Assembly (NCBI GenBank): GCA_036351375.1
Contig: JAZBOY010000002.1
Span: forward strand, 1-11,426
Reading direction: 5' to 3'
Source of the DNA: JANQIO01 sp036351375
GTDB lineage: Bacteria; Pseudomonadota; Gammaproteobacteria; Pseudomonadales; Halieaceae
DNA: 11,426 nt
The position numbers and the translations under genes were made by a program. The notes below the pieces were generated by a model that was not told the origin of the DNA, made no database searches, and saw only the letters and a list, made by a program, of their open reading frames with translations. Of the stretch, positions 1-5,538 are shown piece after piece (the stretch's first letter is position 1; each line of letters begins with the position of its first letter).

Positions 1-336
1 ACCGGTTGGGCGCAGCCGCCCGGTGGCATTGGTGGGCCTTCCGAGCTGCTGCTATGTGCAGAGGGAAGGGCGTTTCGCTTGCCCTGGTTGTGGACCGAAT
101 ATTACTTCGGGCCCGACCAGGTGGAATGGGCTGAAGGCAGCGTCTTCAACTTCTATTACCTGTTCCAGCCGATCACTGCAGACCTGCGGCACGCGCTGCT
201 GATCATGCGCAGCGGCGCCAGGTTCAGGATCGAAACGCGGCTGTTGAGCCATGCCGTCAAGGGGGGAGAAGAACGTGATCAACCCGCCGCTGAAGAGGCG
301 GCTGCAGGTCGCACGGAACCGTTAACGCCGCCCTGA
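1..336 (+). CDS. 3' end of an unrecognised protein (5' truncated by the window)
   Basis: The frame is open from the first base to a TGA at 334-336, giving at least 111 residues with no start visible. The first ~80 residues are rich in aromatics (for example LPWLWTEYYFGPDQVEWAEG and VFNFYYLF) with alternating hydrophobic/polar stretches, which suggests a folded beta-rich domain. The last ~30 residues are charged and Ala/Glu/Pro-rich and probably disordered. I do not recognise the family and assign no function. A TTG at 79 could start a shorter frame, but in-frame sequence upstream of it (GGIGGPSELLLCAEG) looks equally protein-like, so I treat it as internal. The stop lies 4 bp from the stop of the convergent gene at 341-1243, with no terminator between them. 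Confidence 0.6.
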   Translation, partial: TGWAQPPGGIGGPSELLLCAEGRAFRLPWLWTEYYFGPDQVEWAEGSVFNFYYLFQPITADLRHALLIMRSGARFRIETRLLSHAVKGGEERDQPAAEEAAAGRTEPLTPP

Positions 337-340
337 AACC

Positions 341-1243
341 TCAGGCGGGTGCGTCGAAGGCGTTTGCCAGCTTGATGTGGCTGGTGTCGGGTGCAGCCGC
401 TTCGTCTTTCTTGCGGTACTGCTCTTCCAGCACGTCGCTGCCTTCCGGTGCGAGATCGATGGCGCTGGTGTCCACGTTTACCGGCTCCTGCTCGACATCG
501 AGATGTGGAATATCTTCACCCACTTCACCCATGCTCAGGTGGCTGGTGTCGGGGTCCAGTTCCACCAGCGCTGTTTCCAGGTGGGGTATGTCTTCGCCCA
601 CCTCACCCATGCTCATGTGGCTGGTATCAGGGGCGGGCGGTTCTTCGCGGGGCTCGGGCTCAGGTGCGGCAAATTCCGGCACCAGGTTAATGGCGCTGGT
701 ATCCACATCCACGGCTTCAATCTTCTTGCGTTCCGCTTCACTCAACACATCACTGCCGGGCGGCGCCAGGCTGATGCCGCTTTCGTCGCCGCTGGCGCCT
801 GCGTCCGTGCCAAAACTCGCCGGTTGTGAGGGAGCGGGGGGCGCGGCGGCCTGGTCAGCTCTGGGCGCCTCTTCGCCGGTGAGGGCGGCGAGACGTTCGG
901 CCATACTCTGTTTTTTGGCCTCAGGCGCGGCCGGCTCAGGCGCGGCCGGCTCAGGCGCTGCCGGCTCAGGTGCCGCTGGCTGAGGGGCTGGCTGGCTCTC
1001 TGCCTTGGCCGCGGCGTGAGCGCGTATCAGCGGAACCGCACCGGCCTTCTGCATGGCGCTCTTGTACTTGATGGCGGCGGCTTTCTCGACGCCGCGCTTG
1101 ATCAGCTGCGGTTTGCCGGAGAACAGCTTCTGCAGGGTTGCGTCATCGGCCTTGAACAGCCGGGCAACATTGTCGCGCACGGTGGCCTCGTCGAAACCAT
1201 CGACGATTTTGCCTGCATAAAATATGTCGTAGCGCTCGCTCAT
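341..1243 (-). CDS. Modular repeat protein: L7/L12-CTD-like N-terminal domain, A/P/E-rich linker, tail of repeated short motifs
   Basis: 300 residues, no signal peptide or membrane segment, so probably cytoplasmic and acidic. Residues 1-75 form a compact domain (YDIFYAGKIVDGF, then LFSGKPQLIKRGVEKAAAIKY and MQKAGAVPLI). This resembles the pattern of the ribosomal L7/L12 C-terminal domain, where a Pro-preceded loop leads into a helix of E/K-A residues and then 'xxAGA'; the likeness is my inference. Residues 80-110 hold four PAAPE repeats. The tail has paired motifs: LAPxGSDVLxExxRKK at 157-174 and 262-279, VDTSAI(N/D)L at 180-187 and 257-264, DTSH(M/L)SMGEVGEDIPHL at 206-222 and 232-248, plus a lone DTSHIKLA at 286-293. 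I recall similar 'DTSHLS...' tails in other Gammaproteobacteria, but no function is known to me. The start is the ATG at 1243; no Shine-Dalgarno precedes it and a -10-like TATACT sits only 7 bp upstream, so the mRNA may be leaderless. It is transcribed divergently from the AraC gene. Confidence 0.88.
   Translation of the reverse strand: MSERYDIFYAGKIVDGFDEATVRDNVARLFKADDATLQKLFSGKPQLIKRGVEKAAAIKYKSAMQKAGAVPLIRAHAAAKAESQPAPQPAAPEPAAPEPAAPEPAAPEAKKQSMAERLAALTGEEAPRADQAAAPPAPSQPASFGTDAGASGDESGISLAPPGSDVLSEAERKKIEAVDVDTSAINLVPEFAAPEPEPREEPPAPDTSHMSMGEVGEDIPHLETALVELDPDTSHLSMGEVGEDIPHLDVEQEPVNVDTSAIDLAPEGSDVLEEQYRKKDEAAAPDTSHIKLANAFDAPA
500..628 (-). repeat. Two 51-bp in-frame copies coding DTSH(M/L)SMGEVGEDIPHL
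   Basis: The copies are at 578-628 and 500-550. They differ at 9 of 51 positions by my count. Eight differences fall on third codon positions and are silent; the ninth changes Met to Leu. This is an old duplication held constant at the protein level, which argues that the peptide motif itself is functional. Confidence 0.9.
920..979 (-). repeat. Four tandem 15-bp units coding PAAPE
   Basis: Four in-frame copies of a 15-bp unit (plus-strand consensus ctcaggcgcggccgg) encode PAAPE at residues 89-108 of the modular protein. The two units nearest 920 are almost identical, and the others differ by a few bases. Such a tract can change copy number by slippage, which would lengthen or shorten the linker between the N-terminal domain and the motif tail without breaking the frame. 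Confidence 0.9.
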
Positions 1244-1250
1244 GGGGCCC

Positions 1251-1278
1251 AGTATATGCCCGCCAGCCGTGCCGCAAC
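1251..1278 (-). promoter_or_regulatory. Candidate promoter for the modular protein, possibly leaderless
   Basis: On the minus strand, TATACT (plus 1251-1256) is a good -10 match, and GTTGCG/TTGCGG (plus 1272-1278) lies 15-16 bp upstream as a weak -35. Only 7 bp separate the -10 from the ATG, so transcription would begin at or next to the start codon. No purine-rich Shine-Dalgarno is present. This is a prediction from sequence only. Confidence 0.4.
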
Positions 1279-1341
1279 ACAGGTTTTGATTTGATAGACT
1301 TCACGTTTTCGGCACTCCGTAACGATGAGATTGCAGCCAGA

Positions 1342-2433
1342 ATGACGGTCGCTGTGCAGGATCACCGGGTACCCACGCGTTATGTGGTATCGCTGTTGCG
1401 CCTGCTGCCCGTGGACGCACGTGCCCAGGCCCTGGCGGCTGGTGGCCTCGAGTTCAACCCGTTTGAATCCGACAGCCAGGGCTGGCGGCCCGACGTCAGC
1501 GCCATGCAATACAGCCGCATCTACCAGCAGGTGCTGGCGGGAATCGAAGACGAGAGTTTCGGCGTCAGGCCCGGCGTGGCGGTCTCACCCGGCGCCTTCC
1601 GCATGATGTGCTACGCGGTCATGTCCTGTGAAAACCTGGGGCGGGCGATTCGCCGGGCCGCGGATTTTTACCGCACCCTGTTCCCTGAACAGCAACCGCT
1701 GTATGCCAACTTTTCCGAACAGTCGGCCCGGGTGGGTTACCGGGAAGCGCTGCAGCCGGATGCGGCGCCGGCCGCCGCTGACGCCCCGGTGGACATACTC
1801 GACGCCTACGCGCTGTCGGCCTGGCACCGCTTCTTTGGCTGGCTGACCGGCCGCCCCCTGGAGCTGCAGCGGGTTGATTTTGTCGGCATGGAACCGGCCT
1901 CGGCTGGCAAGTACCGGGAGCTGTTTGCCTGCCCGGTGTATTTCGGCCAGCCCGCCAACCTGATGTACTTCGACAGCGCCAGCCTGCGGCTGCCGGTAGT
2001 GCACACCGAGCAGTCGGTGGATGACTTCCTGTGCACAGCTCCCTACCAGCTGCTGACCATGACCCGGGATCGCCACGGCCAGAGCCTGGTAGCGCGGGTG
2101 AGGGCGCTGATCGGTCACGATTTCTCGGCCGGCTTTCCCGGCTTCGACACCATCAGCCGCGCTCTCAACATGTCTGCACCAACCCTGCGGCGGCGCCTGA
2201 AGAAGGAGGGTACAACCTTCCAGCAGTTGAAGGATGAATGCCGCTGTGATGCCGCCCGTCATTACCTGGGCGAGGCGGACCTCTCCATCAACACGGTGGC
2301 AGAGAGACTAGGCTTTACCGACCCCAGCGCATTCCATCGTTCGTTCAAGAAGTGGACAGGCATGACGCCCGGGGCCTTTCGAACCGGCCTGCTGGAGGGT
2401 TCCATCGACCCGGAGTACAATCCGCGGCCATGA
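1342..2433 (+). CDS. AraC-family transcriptional regulator (Arabinose_bd type)
   Basis: 363 residues from ATG 1342. Residues ~8-200 match the pattern of the AraC ligand-sensing domain called Arabinose_bd (PF12625): it opens with RVPTRYVVSLLRLL and later has LGRAIRRAADFYRTL and VDFVGMEPASAGKYRELF. Residues ~255-350 are the AraC-type double helix-turn-helix: ISRALNMSAPTLRRRLKKEG is the first HTH, and VAERLGFTDPSAFHRSFKKW with TPGAFR is the family signature in the second. The family usually activates transcription on binding a small metabolite. The frame also opens at a TTG at 1291, but family members begin just before VPxRYV, so 1342 is preferred; neither start has a strong Shine-Dalgarno. The TGA overlaps the bolA start as ATGA, so the regulator heads the operon. 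It could control the AruI-like gene three places downstream; that is inference. The ligand is unknown. Confidence 0.93.
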   Translation: MTVAVQDHRVPTRYVVSLLRLLPVDARAQALAAGGLEFNPFESDSQGWRPDVSAMQYSRIYQQVLAGIEDESFGVRPGVAVSPGAFRMMCYAVMSCENLGRAIRRAADFYRTLFPEQQPLYANFSEQSARVGYREALQPDAAPAAADAPVDILDAYALSAWHRFFGWLTGRPLELQRVDFVGMEPASAGKYRELFACPVYFGQPANLMYFDSASLRLPVVHTEQSVDDFLCTAPYQLLTMTRDRHGQSLVARVRALIGHDFSAGFPGFDTISRALNMSAPTLRRRLKKEGTTFQQLKDECRCDAARHYLGEADLSINTVAERLGFTDPSAFHRSFKKWTGMTPGAFRTGLLEGSIDPEYNPRP

Positions 2434-2762
2434 CAGTACAGCAACAGATCGAACAGAAACTGGCAGACGCCCTTGAGCCCGCCCACCTCGAGGTGGTGAA
2501 CGAGAGTCACCAGCACAACGTGCCGCCGAATTCGGAAACCCACTTCAAGGTAGTGGTGGTCGCAGACGGCTTCGACGGCCAGCGCAAGGTGGGCCGGCAC
2601 CAGTCGGTGTACGCGCTATTGAGCGAGGAACTGGCCGGCCCGGTGCACGCCCTGGCACTGCACACCTATACCCGCGAGGAGTGGGCCGAACGGTTCGGCG
2701 AGGCGCCCCTGTCGCCGCCCTGCCTGGGTGGCAGCAAGGCCGAGCAAGAGCAGGGAGTCTAG
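2430..2762 (+). CDS. bolA: BolA family protein
   Basis: 110 residues that follow the classic BolA pattern throughout: QQIEQKLADALEP, LEVVNESHQHNVPPNSETHF, KVVVVADGFDGQRKVGRHQ, LAGPVHALALHTYTREEW, and the terminal SPPCLGG. His79 in VHALALHTYT and Cys98 near the end are typical of this group. BolA proteins pair with monothiol glutaredoxins in iron-sulfur cluster handling and in E. coli affect cell shape and stationary-phase physiology. Length is normal. The start ATG overlaps the AraC stop (ATGA, 2430-2433). The nearest GGAG, at 2412-2415, lies 14 nt away, so translation probably depends on coupling to the regulator. trhO follows after 2 bp. No glutaredoxin partner gene is in the window. Confidence 0.95.
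   Translation: MTVQQQIEQKLADALEPAHLEVVNESHQHNVPPNSETHFKVVVVADGFDGQRKVGRHQSVYALLSEELAGPVHALALHTYTREEWAERFGEAPLSPPCLGGSKAEQEQGV
2752..2757 (+). promoter_or_regulatory. Shine-Dalgarno that fixes the trhO GTG start
   Basis: AGGGAG lies inside the end of bolA, 7 nt before GTG 2765. It is the strongest ribosome-binding site in the operon and decides the trhO start over longer in-frame alternatives. Confidence 0.75.
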
Positions 2763-2764
2763 GC

Positions 2765-3739
2765 GTGTCGGATACGGTGGTGGCGGCACTCTACAAGTTC
2801 GTCACCCTGGAAGACTATCGCGAGCTGCGTGAGCCGCTGCTGGATGTATGCCTGGCGGCCGGTACCCGCGGCACATTGCTGCTGGCGGAGGAAGGCATCA
2901 ACGGTACCATCGCCGGGACTCGCGAGGGCATCGACCGTGTGCTGGCCTATCTGAAGAGCGATCCGCGACTGGCGGACCTTGAGCACAAGGAATCCTTTGA
3001 CGACCACCTGCCGTTCTACCGCATGAAGGTGAAGCTCAAGCGGGAGATTGTGACCATGGGTGTGCCCGGGGTGGATCCCAACCGGAAGGTGGGCACCTAC
3101 GTGAAGCCCGCGGACTGGAACGCCCTGGTGAACGACCCGGACGTGTTGTTGATCGACACCCGCAATGACTACGAGGTGGCCATCGGCAGCTTCCGTGGCG
3201 CCGTCGACCCCCACACCACGACTTTCCGCGAATTTCCCGCCTACGTGCGCAGCCATTTTGATCCGGAAAAACACCGCAAGGTCGCCATGTTCTGCACCGG
3301 CGGCATCCGCTGCGAGAAGGCCTCTTCCTTCATGCTGGGCGAGGGCTTCGAGGAAGTCTTTCACCTGGAGGGCGGCATCCTCAAATACCTGGAAGAGGTA
3401 CCGCAAGACGAAAGCACCTGGGAAGGCGAGTGTTTCGTGTTCGACAACCGGGTGTCGGTGGATCACCAGTTGCAGAAGGGGCACTACGACCAGTGCCACG
3501 GCTGTCGTCACCCGATTACCGAGGCAGACAAGCAGTCGCCGCTGTATATGAAGGGCGTGTGCTGTCCGGGGTGTCACGACACGCTCACTGATGAGCAGAA
3601 AGCACGCTTCGCCGAACGCCAGAAGCAGGTGGAACTGGCAGCCCGGCGCAATCAACCGCATATCGGCGCGCCGCCACCGGCACGGCAGGCAGAGTCCGGC
3701 ATGCAGAACCCGCATCCCGACGCCGGTGAGGGTTACTGA
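2765..3739 (+). CDS. trhO: tRNA uridine(34) hydroxylase (TrhO/YceA, rhodanese family)
   Basis: 324 residues. The enzyme makes 5-hydroxyuridine at wobble position 34 of certain tRNAs, an oxygen-dependent step toward cmo5U/mcmo5U. An N-terminal domain (residues ~1-95, including GTLLLAEEGINGTIAG) precedes a rhodanese domain (~110-215). DVLLIDTRNDYEV opens the latter, and the active-site loop CTGGIRCEKA puts the catalytic Cys at 177, with Cys183 following. A Cys-rich C-terminal part (C244, C247, C266, C267, C270 in CHGCRHP and GVCCPGC) looks metal-binding. The last ~30 residues are Pro-rich and likely disordered. Start: GTG 2765, chosen because AGGGAG at 2752-2757 is spaced 7 nt from it and the family begins with a short lead before VAALYKF. 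An earlier in-frame start near 2681 would overlap bolA and add non-family sequence. Confidence 0.95.
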   Translation: MSDTVVAALYKFVTLEDYRELREPLLDVCLAAGTRGTLLLAEEGINGTIAGTREGIDRVLAYLKSDPRLADLEHKESFDDHLPFYRMKVKLKREIVTMGVPGVDPNRKVGTYVKPADWNALVNDPDVLLIDTRNDYEVAIGSFRGAVDPHTTTFREFPAYVRSHFDPEKHRKVAMFCTGGIRCEKASSFMLGEGFEEVFHLEGGILKYLEEVPQDESTWEGECFVFDNRVSVDHQLQKGHYDQCHGCRHPITEADKQSPLYMKGVCCPGCHDTLTDEQKARFAERQKQVELAARRNQPHIGAPPPARQAESGMQNPHPDAGEGY

Positions 3740-3741
3740 GC

Positions 3742-5352
3742 ATGGCGAGCTGCGGTGAGGCACTGGTAAAGCTGCTGGAGGGCTACGGGGTCGACACCGT
3801 GTTCGGGATTCCCGGCAATCACACGGTGCAACTTTATCGCGGCCTGGCCGATTCCTCGATTCGCCACGTCAGCCCGCGACACGAGCAGGGCGCCGCTTTC
3901 ATGGCCGACGGCTACGCCCGCGCCTCCGGTCGGGTCGGCGTGTGTTTCCTGATTTCCGGGCCGGGCCTTACCAATGCTGCCACCGGCATGATGCAGGCAC
4001 TGGCAGACTCCATTCCCATGCTGGTGATCACCGCTGTGGCGGCGCGGCGCGACCTGGGCATGGGCGAGGGACACCTGCACGAACTGCCGGACCAGCGCGC
4101 GCTGGCCAGCCAGTGTGCACGTTTCAGTCACACCCTGATGGACCCCCGCGATTTGCCGCGGGTACTGGCGCGCGCCTTCGCAGTGTTTTCAGGCGAGCGG
4201 CCTGGTCCGGTGCACATTGAGTTACCGCTGGACGTGATAACGGCCAATGCAGACGAAGTGGATACCAGCCCCTGGCCGCAACCGTCAGCGCCGGGCCCCG
4301 ACCTGGCGGCGGTTGCCGCGGCAGCGGAGCTGCTGGCTGCCGCGCGCCAGCCCGTGATCATGTTGGGTGGTGGCGCGGTAGCTGCCGGTGCGGAGGCGCT
4401 GGCCCTGGCCGAGGTCCTGGACGCACCCGTCTGCAATACGGTCAATGCCAAGGGCGTGATCCCGGCCTCGCATCCACTCGCGGTGGGTTCCAGCCCGTCA
4501 CTGGCACCGGTGCGCGACGCGCTGGCGGCCGCCGACGTGGTGCTGGCCGTGGGCACCGAGTGGGCAGAGACCGATTACGACATGCTTTTTCTCGGCGATA
4601 TTGAACGCCAGGGAAAGCTGGTGCGTGTGGATATCGACGCCGCGCAGTTGGCCCGCAACCAGCGACCGGCGCTCGCGATTGCCAGCGATGCGGCGCTGTT
4701 TATGGCGGCACTGGCTGCGAAGCTGGCACCGGCGGAGCGGGGCGGTGCGATGCGCGCCGCCGCCGTGCGTGAGGCCGTTCGCCAACAGGCGCACTTTCAT
4801 ACGGAGATGCAGGCATTCTTTGACTGCCTTCAAGCCGCGCTTCCCGACTTGCTGCTGGTGGGCGATTCCACCCTGCCCACCTACTACGCGGTCTGGCAGT
4901 ACGAATGCGAGGCTCCGCGGCGCTATTTCCACTCCGCCACCGGCGGCGGCACCCTGGGCTTTGCCATTCCCGCCAGTTTTGGCGCCCGGTTGGCGTGCGC
5001 CGAGTTGCCGGTTGCCGCGCTGATCGGCGACGGCTCCACCCAGTTCACGCTGGCGGAACTGGCCGCCGGTGTTGAGGCGGGCCTGCCGGTCGCTGTGCTG
5101 GTCTGGAACAACCGCGGCTACAGCGAAATCAAGCAGGGCATGGTGGCGTCCAAAATCGAGCCTGTGGGCGTCGATATCTTCACCCCGGACCTGGTCGCCG
5201 CCGCCGCGGCGCTCGGCTGCCATACCGCGCGCCCCCGGGACTTCGACCAATTGGCCGACAGCCTGCAACAGGCCGTGCGCCAGGATCGCCCCACGGTCAT
5301 AGAGTTGCGCCAGGAAGACTTCATCACCCAGCCCGCCGGCAACTGGTACTAG
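3742..5352 (+). CDS. Thiamine-diphosphate-dependent 2-oxo-acid decarboxylase, AruI-like (5-guanidino-2-oxopentanoate decarboxylase type)
   Basis: 536 residues, the usual length for acetolactate-synthase-like ThDP enzymes. Domain order: pyrimidine-binding domain (~1-170) with the activating Glu48 in RHEQGAAFMADGYAR; a central Rossmann-like domain (~190-330) with VIMLGGGAV and VVLAVGTEWAETDYD; and a pyrophosphate-binding domain (~365-530) with the GDG...NN cofactor motif (G429-D430-G431 to N456-N457). The start GEALVKLLEGYGVDTVFGIPG and the RHEQGAxFMADGYAR stretch closely fit what I know of Pseudomonas AruI, which decarboxylates 5-guanidino-2-oxopentanoate in the arginine transaminase pathway. 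It lacks the flavin-related features needed to call it a true acetolactate synthase with confidence. The substrate is inferred; other 2-oxo-acids are possible. The start ATG is 2 bp after the trhO stop, with GAGG at 3728-3731. No AruH-type transaminase is adjacent. Confidence 0.85.
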   Translation: MASCGEALVKLLEGYGVDTVFGIPGNHTVQLYRGLADSSIRHVSPRHEQGAAFMADGYARASGRVGVCFLISGPGLTNAATGMMQALADSIPMLVITAVAARRDLGMGEGHLHELPDQRALASQCARFSHTLMDPRDLPRVLARAFAVFSGERPGPVHIELPLDVITANADEVDTSPWPQPSAPGPDLAAVAAAAELLAAARQPVIMLGGGAVAAGAEALALAEVLDAPVCNTVNAKGVIPASHPLAVGSSPSLAPVRDALAAADVVLAVGTEWAETDYDMLFLGDIERQGKLVRVDIDAAQLARNQRPALAIASDAALFMAALAAKLAPAERGGAMRAAAVREAVRQQAHFHTEMQAFFDCLQAALPDLLLVGDSTLPTYYAVWQYECEAPRRYFHSATGGGTLGFAIPASFGARLACAELPVAALIGDGSTQFTLAELAAGVEAGLPVAVLVWNNRGYSEIKQGMVASKIEPVGVDIFTPDLVAAAAALGCHTARPRDFDQLADSLQQAVRQDRPTVIELRQEDFITQPAGNWY

Positions 5353-5485
5353 AAGCCGTTATTCTCCCCTCGCGGCAGTCCGCGCGGCGGAATGACAATC
5401 GGAATCTGTCAGATAATAAACTCCCGGTAAGGATGCACCTCCGCCCTGTGGGGAGGCGCAAGACTCCAGCGGTTTTATAAAAAGC

Positions 5486-5518
5486 AAAAAGCCCCGCCGT
5501 TTCCGGCGGGGCTTTTTT
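5486..5518. terminator. Strong bidirectional Rho-independent terminator
   Basis: A perfect 9-bp GC stem (gccccgccg at 5491-5499 and cggcggggc at 5504-5512) with a TTTC loop is flanked by AAAAA on the left and TTTTTT on the right. It therefore terminates in both directions: the operon ending at 5352 on the plus strand, and the TonB-dependent receptor gene ending at 5539 on the minus strand. Confidence 0.93.
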
Positions 5519-5538
5519 GGTAGAGCGTCTTCTTCGGT

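Noticed and set aside
920..979. Tandem repeat as a possible CRISPR or mobile-element trace
   Set aside because: Units are 15 bp, in frame and directly adjacent with no spacers, so this is a coding repeat.
372..983. Plus-strand open frame of 203 codons opposite the modular protein gene
   Set aside because: It is an antisense shadow: its Ser/Gly/Ala-rich low-complexity translation reflects the repeats of the minus-strand gene, and it has no ribosome-binding site or domain.
2759..3763. Minus-strand open frame of 334 codons opposite trhO
   Set aside because: Antisense shadow, His/Val-rich with no family features; trhO on the plus strand is clear.
4498..5268. Minus-strand open frame of 256 codons opposite the ThDP enzyme
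   Set aside because: Antisense shadow with low-complexity Gly/Gln/Arg content; the plus-strand ThDP motifs are unmistakable.
3742..5352. Acetolactate synthase large subunit (ilvB/ilvI)
   Set aside because: General fold agrees, but the N-terminal sequence fits AruI-type decarboxylases better, there is no small regulatory subunit gene next to it, and the neighbours are not branched-chain biosynthesis genes.
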